Shown piece by piece: positions 43,487-51,773 of a stretch of DNA of 64,000 bases. A program made the position numbers and the translations under genes. How positions within the stretch are numbered: position 1 is the stretch's first letter; every line of letters begins with the position of its first letter. The stretch is from contig NZ_CP023407.1 of the NCBI RefSeq assembly GCF_003665435.1, positions 1,488,001 through 1,552,000 of the forward strand, read 5' to 3'. This DNA is from Streptomyces fungicidicus (GTDB taxonomy: Bacteria; Actinomycetota; Actinomycetes; Streptomycetales; Streptomycetaceae). The notes below the pieces were generated by a model. The model had not been told where the DNA came from. It saw nothing but the letters and a program-made list of their open reading frames with translations, and searched no databases.

Positions 43487-43756
43487 GTGAGCCCTCTGAA
43501 GCGAATCGACTGATGAGCGGGAAAGCTGCGCATAGGGAACAAGCGCACGAATCCATCCCAACTCGGTGCGCTGCGGGCGAGCCTAGTCCGGCGGGATCAT
43601 CGCGATGTCATATTCAGCAAGTGCCGGAAACGGCCTCTGCGGCAGGAGTACGCTCAGGTCGTTTGACACGCTGGGCTTCCGTTCGAACGCGGGCCGTAAC
43701 GACGCACGCGCGTACGAAGAACACTCACCGTCACGAGTGAGGCGGGCGCGGGAACG
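43487..43756. other. Upstream region of the rar conservon
   Basis: No gene is convincing between the rarA start and the helicase terminator. The sequence is less GC-rich than its surroundings (for example GATGTCATATTCAGCAAGTGCC near 43605-43627) and probably contains the rarA promoter. I could not choose a promoter with confidence. Confidence 0.45.
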
Positions 43757-43793
43757 CGTGAGCCCGGCACGCGCGGGGCGCACCGGGCTCACG
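43757..43793 (-). terminator. Terminator of the helicase gene
   Basis: An 11-bp perfect stem (CGTGAGCCCGG at 43757-43767 with CCGGGCTCACG at 43783-43793) and a 15-nt loop, 16 bp beyond the helicase stop codon. Confidence 0.82.
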
Positions 43794-43808
43794 CGGCCGG
43801 AACGGGGG

Positions 43809-46622
43809 TCAGCCCACGGACGAGTAGGCGACCACTCCGCGCAGCAGTCCGTCCACGGCCTTGCGGGCGTTCTTGGGGACCGTCGAGCCGTCGGCGGACG
43901 GCGCCGCGGCCGCGATCTGACCGAGCACGTCGATGACCTGCTTGCACCAGCGCACGAAGTCGCCGGCCGGCATCTCCGCCTCCCGCAGCACCTCGTCGAG
44001 GCCCTTGCCCGAGGCCCACATGTACGCGGCCCAGGCGAAGCCGAGGTCGGGCTCGCGCTGGCCCACGCCCTCCGTCTGGCTGATCCGGAAGTCCTCCTCC
44101 AGGGCGTCCAGCCGGCCCCAGATGCGGACCATCTCGCCCAGCGCCGCCTTCGCCCTGCCCGAGGGCAGCTTGGGCGCCATCGCGTCGTCGGCGGCCCGCG
44201 CCTCGTACACCAGCGCCGAGACGCAGGCGGCGAGTTCGGCGGGGGCGAGTCCTTCCCAGACGCCCTCGCGCAGGCATTCGCTGGCCAGCAGGTCGAGTTC
44301 GCCGTACAGCCGCGCCAGCCGCTTGCCGTGCTCGGTCACCTCGTCGCCGCGCAGATAGTCCATCTCGGTCAGCAGCGCGACGATCCGGTCGAAGGTGCGG
44401 GCGATGGTGTTCGTCCGGCCCTCGATGCGCCGCTCCAGCTGCGAGGTGTCGCGCAGCAGCCGGTGGTAGCGCTCCGCCCAGCGGGCGTGGTCCTCGCGGT
44501 CCTGGCAGCCGTGGCACGGGTGCGCCCGGAGCTCCTTGCGCAGCCGGGCGATCTCCCGGTCGTCGGCCGCCTGGGAGCGCTTCTTGCGGTGCCGCTCGGG
44601 GGTGATGTGCCCGGCCTTGGTGCGCAGCGCGGAGGCCAGGTCCCGGCGGGACTGCGGGGAGCGCGCGTTGAACGACTTCGGGATCCGCATCCGCTCCAGC
44701 GCCTCGACGGGCACCGGGAAGTCGATCGACGCCAGCCGCTTGACCTGCCGTTCGGCGGTCAGCACCAGCGGGCGCGGGCCGTCGTGGTGGTCGAAGCCGC
44801 GGTGCCCGTTGGAACGCCCCGCGGGCAGGCCCGGGTCGAGGACCAGCGCCAGCCCCGCGTACTTTCCGGTGGGCACGTGGATGACGTCACCGGGCTTGAG
44901 CTTCTCCAGTGCGACGGCGGCCTCCGCGCGCCGGTGCGCCGCGCCCTGGCGGGCCAGCTCGGTCTCCCGGTCCTTGAGCTCGCGGCGCAGCCGCGCGTAC
45001 TCCTCGAAGTCGCCGAGGTGGCAGGTCATGGAGGCCTTGTAGCCGTCCAGGCCCTCCTCGTTGCGCTGCACCTGCCGGGAGATGCCGACGACCGACTTGT
45101 CCGCCTGGAACTGCGCGAAGGAGGTCTCCAGCAGCTCGCGCGAGCGGTGCCGGCCGAACTGCTCGACCAGGTTGACCGCCATGTTGTACGACGGCTTGAA
45201 GCTGGACCGCAGCGGATAGGTGCGGGTGCCGGCCAGCCCCGCCAGGTGGTCGGGGTTCATGGCGCGCTGCCAGAGCACCACCGCGTGGCCCTCGACGTCG
45301 ATGCCGCGCCGGCCGGCCCGGCCGGTCAGCTGGGTGTACTCGCCGGGGGTGATGTCGGCGTGCTGCTCGCCGTTCCACTTGACGAGCTTCTCCAGGACCA
45401 CCGAGCGGGCGGGCATGTTGATGCCCAGGGCGAGGGTCTCGGTCGCGAACACGGCCTTCACCAGACCGCGGACGAAGAGTTCCTCGACGACCTCCTTGAA
45501 CGTCGGCAGCATGCCCGCGTGATGGGCCGCGATGCCGCGCTCCAGGCCCTCCAGCCACTCGTAGTAGCCCAGGACGTGCAGGTCCTCGGCCGGGATGGAG
45601 GCGGTGCGCTCCTCGACCAGGGAACGCACCTGCTCGCGCGCCTCCTCGTCGTTGAGCCGCAGGCCCGCGAAGAGGCACTGCTGCACGGCGGCCTCGCAAG
45701 CGGCGCGGCTGAAGATGAAGGTGATCGCGGGCAGCAGGCCCTCGGCGTCGAGCCGCTCGATGACCTCGGGCCGGCTCGGCGTCCACACCCGTGAGCGCTG
45801 TCTGCGCTCGCGCTCCCGGTCGGCCTCGCGCATGTTGTTGCGCCCCCGCCGCCGGTCGCCCCACGACGGGCGGGCGGCCTCCAGCCGGGCCATCCGCGTG
45901 AGGTCGGGGTTGACGGCCTTCTTCCGGCCCTCGCCCTCCTCGAACAGGTCGTATATCCGGCGGCCGGCGAGCACGTGCTGGAACAGCGGCACGGGCCGGT
46001 GCTCGGAGACGATCACCTGGGTGTCGCCGCGGACGGTGTCCAGCCAGTCGCCGAACTCCTCCGCGTTCGACACCGTCGCCGAGAGCGACACCAGGGTCAC
46101 GGACGGCGGGAGGTGGATGATCACTTCCTCCCAGACGGCGCCGCGGAAGCGGTCGGAGAGGTAGTGCACCTCGTCCATCACCACATGGCCGAGGCCGAGC
46201 AGGGTCTGCGACCCGGCGTACAGCATGTTCCGCAGCACCTCGGTGGTCATCACGACCACCGGGGCGTCGGAGTTGACGCTGTTGTCGCCGGTCAGCAGGC
46301 CGACCTTGTCCGTGCCGTAGCGGCGGCACAGGTCGGCGTACTTCTGGTTCGACAGCGCCTTGATGGGTGTCGTGTAGAAGCACTTCTTGCCCTGCAGGAG
46401 GGCGAGATGGACGGCGAACTCGCCCACGATCGTCTTGCCGGAGCCGGTGGGCGCGGCCACCAGCACTCCCTTCCCCGCCTCGAGGGCCTGGCAGGCCTCG
46501 ATCTGGAAGGGGTCGAGGCCGAAGTCGTACATCTCGCGGAAGGAGGCGAGCGCGGTGGCCTGCTCCGCGGCGCGCCTGCGTGCCGCCGCGTACCGCTCGG
46601 CCGGTGAGAGATCCTCTGTCAT
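43809..46622 (-). CDS. helY: HelY-like superfamily 2 DEAD/DEAH-box helicase (Ski2/Mtr4 type)
   Basis: A 937-residue helicase. Motif I (APTGSGKT, about 56-63), Ia (YTTPIKALSNQKY), II (VVMDEVHYL), III (SLSATVSNAEEF), V (ATETLALGINMPA) and VI (QLTGRAGRRGID) are all intact, followed by a long helical C-terminal part with a Cys pair (HPCHGCQD). The family unwinds RNA and DNA. Its position next to tatC, tatA, pafC and pafB is the same as in M. tuberculosis (Rv2092c). A perfect RecA-NDp promoter 11-33 bp upstream makes it a probable PafBC-controlled DNA-damage gene. The ATG at 46622 is chosen; the upstream in-frame ATG at 46667 lies within the promoter itself. Confidence 0.92.
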   Translation of the reverse strand: MTEDLSPAERYAAARRRAAEQATALASFREMYDFGLDPFQIEACQALEAGKGVLVAAPTGSGKTIVGEFAVHLALLQGKKCFYTTPIKALSNQKYADLCRRYGTDKVGLLTGDNSVNSDAPVVVMTTEVLRNMLYAGSQTLLGLGHVVMDEVHYLSDRFRGAVWEEVIIHLPPSVTLVSLSATVSNAEEFGDWLDTVRGDTQVIVSEHRPVPLFQHVLAGRRIYDLFEEGEGRKKAVNPDLTRMARLEAARPSWGDRRRGRNNMREADRERERRQRSRVWTPSRPEVIERLDAEGLLPAITFIFSRAACEAAVQQCLFAGLRLNDEEAREQVRSLVEERTASIPAEDLHVLGYYEWLEGLERGIAAHHAGMLPTFKEVVEELFVRGLVKAVFATETLALGINMPARSVVLEKLVKWNGEQHADITPGEYTQLTGRAGRRGIDVEGHAVVLWQRAMNPDHLAGLAGTRTYPLRSSFKPSYNMAVNLVEQFGRHRSRELLETSFAQFQADKSVVGISRQVQRNEEGLDGYKASMTCHLGDFEEYARLRRELKDRETELARQGAAHRRAEAAVALEKLKPGDVIHVPTGKYAGLALVLDPGLPAGRSNGHRGFDHHDGPRPLVLTAERQVKRLASIDFPVPVEALERMRIPKSFNARSPQSRRDLASALRTKAGHITPERHRKKRSQAADDREIARLRKELRAHPCHGCQDREDHARWAERYHRLLRDTSQLERRIEGRTNTIARTFDRIVALLTEMDYLRGDEVTEHGKRLARLYGELDLLASECLREGVWEGLAPAELAACVSALVYEARAADDAMAPKLPSGRAKAALGEMVRIWGRLDALEEDFRISQTEGVGQREPDLGFAWAAYMWASGKGLDEVLREAEMPAGDFVRWCKQVIDVLGQIAAAAPSADGSTVPKNARKAVDGLLRGVVAYSSVG

Positions 46623-46632
46623 CGTGCTTTCG

Positions 46633-46655
46633 AGCGTACCGGGCCGCACCGACAA
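46633..46655 (-). promoter_or_regulatory. RecA-NDp (PafBC-type) DNA-damage promoter of helY
   Basis: On the minus strand, TTGTCGGTG (46655-46647), an 8-nt spacer, and TACGCT (46638-46633). It matches the published RecA-NDp consensus TTGTCRGTG-N8-TAnnnT at every fixed position. Transcription would start about 3-5 nt before the ATG at 46622. Confidence 0.8.
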
Positions 46656-46706
46656 CAGGACGATCATTATCCGGAAGCGTTCCGGCGTGCGGCGGGGCCG
46701 CCCGCT

Positions 46707-47597
46707 TCAGGGGCCGACGACCCGCAGGGCGCCCGGCACGCACCGTGCAGTCAGCGGCAGCGGCCCCACCGGCTCGCCGTCCGCGTAGCCGGTGACCTGC
46801 TCGGCGGCCAGCTCCACGGTCGCCGCGCGCAGCACGGTGACCGCGGGGTGGTCCACGTGCGTCCCCCGGTAGACCCGCGGGAACACCCGGAGCAGGGTGG
46901 CCCGGCTGCACTCGCCGACCACCGTGATGTCGAACAGCCCGTCGGTGAGGTCCGCTCCGGGGCATATCCGCATGCCGCCGCCGTACGACGGCCCGTTGCC
47001 GACGGCGACCAGCGTGGCCTCGACCTCGCGGACCCCGCCGCCGTCGAGGGTGATCCGGTACGGCAGGGGGCGGAAGGCGGCGAGTTCGGCGACCGTCGCG
47101 AGGTCGTACTTGAAGCGGCCGAGGGGCAGCCGCATCCGGTTGCCGCGGTCGTTGACCCGGGAGTCGAAGCCGGAGGCGAGCACGGCGGCGAACCAGCGGT
47201 CGCCGATCCTGCCGAGGTCGATGTCGCGGACCCGGCCGCACTTGAGGGCGTCGGCGATCATCCGGCCGGCCGCGGCCGGTTCCCGCAGCGGCATCCCGAG
47301 GGCGCGGGCGAAGTCGTTGCCGGTGCCGGCGGCCACCAGGCCGAAGGGGGTGCCGGTGCCGACGACGGCCTGCAGGGCGAGGTTCGCCATGCCGTCACCG
47401 CCGACGGCGATCAGGGCGCCGGTGCCGCCGTCGACGGCGGCGCGCGCCCGGTCCAGGGCGTCCCGGGGGTCGTCGCCGAGCACGGTCCGCACGGAGAAGC
47501 CGGCGTCCCGCAGCGCGGCGGCGGCCGGGCGCGCCGCGCGGGCGCCCCGGCCGCCGCCCGCGGTGGGGTTGACGAAGAGGGTGATCTCGCTGGTCAC
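46707..47597 (-). CDS. Diacylglycerol kinase catalytic-domain lipid kinase
   Basis: A 296-residue kinase of the DAGK/YegS family. The nucleotide-binding GGDGMANLALQAV and AAGTGNDFARALG motifs, the NPTAGGGRG start, and the C-terminal beta-sandwich (DGLFDITVVGECSRATLLRVFPRVYRGTHVDHPAV) are present. It phosphorylates diacylglycerol or a related lipid at the membrane. The GTG at 47597 is 7 nt after a TAGGGT hexamer (47605-47610) with no ribosome binding site, so it is probably leaderless. It lies between helY and tatC on the same strand. Confidence 0.9.
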   Translation of the reverse strand: MTSEITLFVNPTAGGGRGARAARPAAAALRDAGFSVRTVLGDDPRDALDRARAAVDGGTGALIAVGGDGMANLALQAVVGTGTPFGLVAAGTGNDFARALGMPLREPAAAGRMIADALKCGRVRDIDLGRIGDRWFAAVLASGFDSRVNDRGNRMRLPLGRFKYDLATVAELAAFRPLPYRITLDGGGVREVEATLVAVGNGPSYGGGMRICPGADLTDGLFDITVVGECSRATLLRVFPRVYRGTHVDHPAVTVLRAATVELAAEQVTGYADGEPVGPLPLTARCVPGALRVVGP

Positions 47598-47628
47598 GGG
47601 AGTGACCCTATGAGCTGCGGCCCCGTCC

Positions 47629-48567
47629 TCAGGTCACGTCGTCATAACCGTTGACCCGGTCCCTGGTGGTCTGCTCGGGCAGGGCCTTCACGGGCTCCAC
47701 CGGATCGATGTCGTCGGGGGTGAGGTCCAGCTCGGACGCCTCGTCGTCTCCGGGGCCCATGGCCTCCAGGCGGCTCTTGCGGCGGTCGTTGAGCAGGGCC
47801 ACGGCGACCGCGCCGAAGTACAGGACCCAGATCGGCCCGGCGAGCGCCATCATCGTCAGCGGGTCGGTGCTCGGCGTGGCGATGGCCGCGAACAGCGTGA
47901 TGCCCATGATCATGCCGCGCCACCAGCCGAGCATCCGCTTGCCGCTCAGCACCCCGGTGAAGTTGAGCATGATCAGCAGCAGCGGCAGCTCGAAGGAGAG
48001 GCCGAAGACGACCACCATGCGCGTGACGAGGTCGAGCAGGTCGTCCAGCGGCAGCAGGTTGTCGACGCCGAACGGCGTGAAGGTGATGAGCACCTCTGCG
48101 GTGGTCGGCAGCACCGCGTACGCGAAGTAGGCGCCGCCGAGGAAGAGCGGGAAGCCGGTCGCGACGAACGCGTAGGCGTACTTCCGCTCGTGCCGGTGCA
48201 GACCCGGGGCGACGAAGGCCCACAGCTGGTACAGCCAGACCGGCGAGGCCAGGACGACGCCGGCCATGAGGGAGACCTTCAGCGCCAGCGTGAACGGCGT
48301 GAGCAGACCGTTGATGGTGATCTGCGCGCACGGCTCCGACTTGTCCAGGCGGGCGAGTTCCTCGAAGGACTGCTTGCACCCGACGGACTTGAGGACCGGC
48401 TCGGTGAAGAAGTTGATGATGTCGTTGTAGAAGAAGGCCGCGACGACCGTCACCAGGACGATGCCCAGCAGCGCTTTCGCGAGCCGGTTGCGGAGCTCAC
48501 GAAGGTGCTCCGCGAGGGGCATCCGCCCCTCGGGATCCCTCTCCTGCTTGCGGGCAGACTTCAGCAA
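47629..48567 (-). CDS. tatC: Sec-independent protein translocase TatC
   Basis: A 312-residue TatC with six transmembrane helices. The N-terminal RMPLAEHLRELRNRL motif contacts the twin-arginine peptide, and FVAPGLHRHERKYAYAF plus FGLSFELPLLLIML are conserved. The C-terminal 60 residues form an acidic cytoplasmic tail longer than in E. coli. It starts with TTG at 48567 (MLKSARKQERDPEG). It follows tatA by 47 bp and forms the Tat core complex that exports folded proteins, including presumably the Tat-signal hydrolase at the left end of this window. Confidence 0.97.
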   Translation of the reverse strand: MLKSARKQERDPEGRMPLAEHLRELRNRLAKALLGIVLVTVVAAFFYNDIINFFTEPVLKSVGCKQSFEELARLDKSEPCAQITINGLLTPFTLALKVSLMAGVVLASPVWLYQLWAFVAPGLHRHERKYAYAFVATGFPLFLGGAYFAYAVLPTTAEVLITFTPFGVDNLLPLDDLLDLVTRMVVVFGLSFELPLLLIMLNFTGVLSGKRMLGWWRGMIMGITLFAAIATPSTDPLTMMALAGPIWVLYFGAVAVALLNDRRKSRLEAMGPGDDEASELDLTPDDIDPVEPVKALPEQTTRDRVNGYDDVT

Positions 48568-48614
48568 CCCACGTTCCCATCTCGTGCGGCGGGCCGGATT
48601 TCACCGGCCCTGCG

Positions 48615-48896
48615 TCAGCGCTTGGTCGTGTCCGTCGGCTCCGTCACCGGGCGGGAGCTGGTCACGTCGCCGGGGGCGGCCTGGATGGTGCGCTGCGCCG
48701 CGGACTGCTCGCCGCTCGCCGGCGGGTCGGCCGGAGCGGAGGACTTGTCCTCCTTCATCGCCTTGGCCTCGCTCTTGAGGATCCGGGCGGACTTGCCGAG
48801 CGACCGCGCCATGTCGGGAAGCTTCTTCGCGCCGAACAGCAGGATGATGACGACGAGGATGAGAATGATCTCGGGGGCGCCGAGCCTTCCGAACAT
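48615..48896 (-). CDS. tatA: Sec-independent protein translocase TatA
   Basis: A 93-residue TatA. One N-terminal transmembrane helix (about 9-22) is followed by the hinge FGAKKLPDMARSLGK and an amphipathic helix, then a 45-residue disordered tail. It oligomerises to form the Tat pore with TatC. The start ATG at 48896 has an AAGGTAAAG-type site upstream. A palindrome sits 43-58 bp upstream of the gene. Confidence 0.96.
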   Translation of the reverse strand: MFGRLGAPEIILILVVIILLFGAKKLPDMARSLGKSARILKSEAKAMKEDKSSAPADPPASGEQSAAQRTIQAAPGDVTSSRPVTEPTDTTKR

Positions 48897-48938
48897 AAGT
48901 CTTTACCTTCTCACCGAGGCTGCTGGGGGTGGGATGCC

Positions 48939-48954
48939 GTCCGACCGGTCGGAC
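48939..48954. promoter_or_regulatory. 16-bp perfect palindrome upstream of tatA
   Basis: GTCCGACCGGTCGGAC is a perfect palindrome, followed on the plus strand by ATACGTCC, which adds a third GGAC/GTCC half-site. TATGTC next to it could be the tatA -10 box, so the site would overlap the start of transcription. Confidence 0.5.
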
Positions 48955-49130
48955 ATACGTCCGAACGATCGTGTCGTCAGCGATCGTAACGCTCGGGGGT
49001 GAACGTGAGGCAATCCCCGTGCGTACTCCCGTCCGCGGTCCGGGCCTCGTCTCCGGGCCGCGATCAGCAGCGTACCTGCCGGAACCCGCACGGTGACAGG
49101 GCGAAGCCGCGCCAGGCGTGACGCGGCCGG

Positions 49131-49325
49131 TCAGAGGGCTTCGGCGGAGCGGGCCGTGCCGGCCGCCGCTCGTTCCAGGTCCTCCGCGGCGCGGCCGATG
49201 CGGCGGGCCGAGTCCGTGACCTGTCTGCCGAGCCGTTCCGCCTCGACGAAGACCCTGACGGCGAGCACGCCGAGCACCAGCAGACCCAGGAACCCCATGG
49301 CAACCGCGAACATCGGCCAGAACAT
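49131..49325 (-). CDS. Small single-pass membrane protein
   Basis: A 64-residue protein. One transmembrane helix (about 5-25, FAVAMGFLGLLVLGVLAVRVFV) is followed by a charged helical cytoplasmic tail (GRQVTDSARRIGRAAEDLERAAA). Function unknown; it is often found between pafC and tatA in actinobacteria as far as I recall. The ATG at 49325 lies 7 nt after TAGGCT (49333-49338), consistent with a leaderless message. That -10 overlaps the stop codon of the gene before it. Confidence 0.75.
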   Translation of the reverse strand: MFWPMFAVAMGFLGLLVLGVLAVRVFVEAERLGRQVTDSARRIGRAAEDLERAAAGTARSAEAL

Positions 49326-49335
49326 GAGGGTGAGC

Positions 49336-49686
49336 CTAGACGGTCGAGTGCAGCCGCAGGGTGCGGACCCCGCCCCCGGTGAGCAGCTCGACGATCCGCT
49401 CCCCCGCCGGCTTGCGGACGGCCGCCCCGCACTCGGGGCAGGTGAAGGAGTAGAAGGTGGTGCGGCTGCTCGCGCCGATGGCCAGGCGCAGCGCGCTCGC
49501 GGCGAGCTCGAACCGCTCCCGGCAGTCCGGGCAGCCCGCCCGGAACACCACCGGGGCCACGCTTCGCATCCCCGCGAACGCGGACGCCGCCGTCATGGTC
49601 CGCGCACCGGACGTCGCCGACTCGCTCAAAGCACTCGCTCCCGCCTTGTCGTCCTGTCCGTCCCGCCCCGGGTGCGGCCGGCTCAT
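49336..49686 (-). CDS. Zinc-ribbon-like small protein
   Basis: A 116-residue protein with two CxxC pairs (GCPDCRERFEL and TCPECGAAVRKP) about 35 residues apart, suggesting one zinc ribbon. The rest shows FAGMRSVAPVVFRAG and LTGGGVRTLRLH. I do not recognise a named family. The ATG at 49686 overlaps the pafC stop by 4 bp, so it is translated together with PafC. This coupling suggests a link with the PafBC regulator, but nothing in the sequence proves it. Confidence 0.75.
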   Translation of the reverse strand: MSRPHPGRDGQDDKAGASALSESATSGARTMTAASAFAGMRSVAPVVFRAGCPDCRERFELAASALRLAIGASSRTTFYSFTCPECGAAVRKPAGERIVELLTGGGVRTLRLHSTV

Positions 49687-50678
49687 CCGGCCGCCACCGC
49701 TCCGTCGTACGCCGCGAGCGCCTCACGGGCCGCCTGCCGCGCGCTCTCTGCCAGCTCGTGCGGCTCGACGATGCGGCCGTCGCGGCCGAGCCGCAGGGCC
49801 AGCCGTCTGAGCGAGGCCGGGTCGGGGGTGCGCAGGGTGATCCGCAGCCCGCCTTCGGGTAGTTCCTCGGCGCTGTCGTGGGGGTAGTACTCGGCGACCC
49901 AGCGCCCGCCGGGACCGACCTCGACCACGACCTCGGGGTCCTCGGCCGCGGGCTGCACCAGCCCTTCCGACAGGTCCCGCAGCTCGACCTCGGGCGGCGC
50001 GGACGGCTCGTCGAGGATGCGGATCTCGGCGACCCGGTCGAGCCGGAAGGTGCGGCGCGCCTCGGAGCGGCGGCACCAGGCCTCGACGTAGGTGTGGCCG
50101 ACGCTGACCAGGCGGATCGGGTCGATCTCGCGCTCGGTGACCTCGTCACGCGCGGGCGAGTAGTAGCGGATCCACAGTCTGCGGCGTTCGGCGATGGCCC
50201 GGTCGACGTCCGCGAAGACGCCGCCCTCGGACTCGAAGGTCACCGAGAGCCGTGAGCTGGCTCCCGCCGCCTCGCCGGCCGCGGTCTCCACCTTGGCGGT
50301 GGCCCGCAGCAGCGCCTGCCGGTCACTCTCGCGCAGCCCCGGCAGGGTGGCCACGGCGCGGGCGGCGACCAGCAGCGCGGTGGCCTCGTCGGCGGCGAGC
50401 CGCAGCGGCTCGGCCGCCTCCGCGCCGAGCGCGGCGGGGTTGTGCCACCAGATGCGCTCACCGTCGGTGTCGATGTCCAGCAGATCGCCGCCGCGGAAAC
50501 TGGTGCCGCACATGGGCAGCACGTCGAGGTCCGAGACCAGCTCGTCCTCGGTGATGCCGAAGGCGCGCGCCACGTCCTCGATCCGCGCGCCGGGACGCTC
50601 CCGCAGGTACGTCACCAGGGAGAGCATCCGCCGGGTCTGGTCGATGGCGTTCACGGGCCTGACCGCTTTGCCTGCCAC
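49683..50678 (-). CDS. pafC: WYL-domain DNA-damage response regulator PafC
   Basis: A 331-residue protein. A winged helix-turn-helix (about 10-65, RRMLSLVTYLRERPGARIEDVARAFGITEDELVSDL) is followed by a WYL domain (RRLWIRYYSPARDEVTEREIDPIRLV, VEAWCRRSEARRTFRLDRVAEI) and the WCX C-terminal extension. PafB and PafC form a heterodimer that activates RecA-NDp promoters after DNA damage. The start is GTG at 50678. It lies 18 bp after pafB in the same order as in mycobacteria, which supports the assignment. Two promoters of this type are present in the window, at helY and before the exonuclease. Confidence 0.92.
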   Translation of the reverse strand: MAGKAVRPVNAIDQTRRMLSLVTYLRERPGARIEDVARAFGITEDELVSDLDVLPMCGTSFRGGDLLDIDTDGERIWWHNPAALGAEAAEPLRLAADEATALLVAARAVATLPGLRESDRQALLRATAKVETAAGEAAGASSRLSVTFESEGGVFADVDRAIAERRRLWIRYYSPARDEVTEREIDPIRLVSVGHTYVEAWCRRSEARRTFRLDRVAEIRILDEPSAPPEVELRDLSEGLVQPAAEDPEVVVEVGPGGRWVAEYYPHDSAEELPEGGLRITLRTPDPASLRRLALRLGRDGRIVEPHELAESARQAAREALAAYDGAVAAG

Positions 50679-50696
50679 GTTCTTGTCCGCTCCCCC

Positions 50697-51650
50697 TCAG
50701 CCCTTGGCCACGGCCCGCAGCCGGTCCACCACGTCGGCCCGCAGCTCGGCGGGCTCCAGGACCACCACGTCCGGTCCGAACTCCACCAGCCAGGCATCCA
50801 GGCCGTGCCCGTACGGAATCTCCAACTCGTCCCAGCCGTCGCCGAGTTCCCGGACCGCGGTGGCCTTCGCCCGGAGCGGGTAGCCGGCGTCGGAGCGCAG
50901 CCGGATGCGCGCCGAGCGGTCGGCGGTCTCCCCGGCCCAGCTCGCCACGGTCTCCCGCACGGTGACGACGTCCGGCACCGGCACGGTGAACCGGCCGCTG
51001 CGCGAGCGCACCTTCCCGGTGATCCGGGAGAGCCGGAAGACCCGCTCGGCGCCCCGGTCGCGGTCCCAGCCGGCCAGGTACCAGTGGCCGCGCCAGCACT
51101 CCAGCGCCCACGGTTCGACGTGCCGCTGCCCGGGCTGGGCGGCGTTGGCCTTGCGGTAGTCGAAGACGACCGGCCGGCGGTCGCGGCAGGCCAGCATCAG
51201 CGGCTCGAACGCGGCCTCGTGCACGGGGATGCGCGGCTCCAGCGCGCCATGGGCCCCGTAGGGGTCGACGTCCTCGGGCAGCCCGGCCGCGCGCAGCTTC
51301 TGCAGGGCGCCGCTGGCCGCTCCGGCGAGCCGGGCCTGCTGCCACACCTTGGCGGCGAGCCCGAGCGCGGCGGCCTCCTCGGCGTCGAGGGTGATGGGCG
51401 GCAGCCGGTTGCTGTCGCGGCGCGCCAGATAGCCGACCTCGCCGTCGAGGTTCTCCACGGTCTCGATGACCAGTCCGAGCTCGCGCAGATCGTCCTTGTC
51501 GCGCTCGAACATCCGGTTGAAGGAGTCGTCCGAGCCCGCTTCAAGGTACGCCTCGATGGACTCGCGCAGCTCACGCTTGCTGAGCGGGCGGCGCGTCCCG
51601 AGCAGACACAGCGCCAGATTCATCAGCCGCTCGGCCTTGGCAATGGCCAT
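50697..51650 (-). CDS. pafB: WYL-domain DNA-damage response regulator PafB
   Basis: A 317-residue protein with an N-terminal helix-turn-helix (AERLMNLALCLLGTRRPLSKRELRESIEAYLE), a WYL domain (RPVVFDYRKANAAQPGQRHVEPWALECWRGHWYLAGWDRDRGAERVFRLSRI) and a WCX-type C-terminus. It is the partner of PafC. The ATG at 51650 has a GGGAGG site 13 nt upstream; the longer in-frame reading to 51731 runs through promoter sequence. A TTTACC-17 nt-TACGGT promoter can be seen just upstream. In mycobacteria pafA and pafBC are adjacent; here two FKBP genes lie between them. Confidence 0.92.
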   Translation of the reverse strand: MAIAKAERLMNLALCLLGTRRPLSKRELRESIEAYLEAGSDDSFNRMFERDKDDLRELGLVIETVENLDGEVGYLARRDSNRLPPITLDAEEAAALGLAAKVWQQARLAGAASGALQKLRAAGLPEDVDPYGAHGALEPRIPVHEAAFEPLMLACRDRRPVVFDYRKANAAQPGQRHVEPWALECWRGHWYLAGWDRDRGAERVFRLSRITGKVRSRSGRFTVPVPDVVTVRETVASWAGETADRSARIRLRSDAGYPLRAKATAVRELGDGWDELEIPYGHGLDAWLVEFGPDVVVLEPAELRADVVDRLRAVAKG

Positions 51651-51723
51651 CGACCCGCTTCGCCTCCCTATGGTGCTTACGAGCGATGACCGTACCGTCC
51701 CGCAGTGGCCGGGTAAAAGCCGA

Positions 51724-51751
51724 GGGCCCACGCCCGGACAGGCATGGGCCC
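51724..51751 (-). terminator. Terminator between the FKBP gene and pafB
   Basis: GGGCCCA (51724-51730) pairs with TGGGCCC (51745-51751), extended by an inner GCC/GGC pair of triplets. It is 23 bp beyond the FKBP stop codon. Confidence 0.65.
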
Positions 51752-51773
51752 CGGATGATCGGCTCCGGTCGGA

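Noticed and set aside
46623..46667. Upstream ATG giving a longer helicase
   Set aside because: The extra 15 codons lie inside the RecA-NDp promoter, upstream of the expected transcription start.
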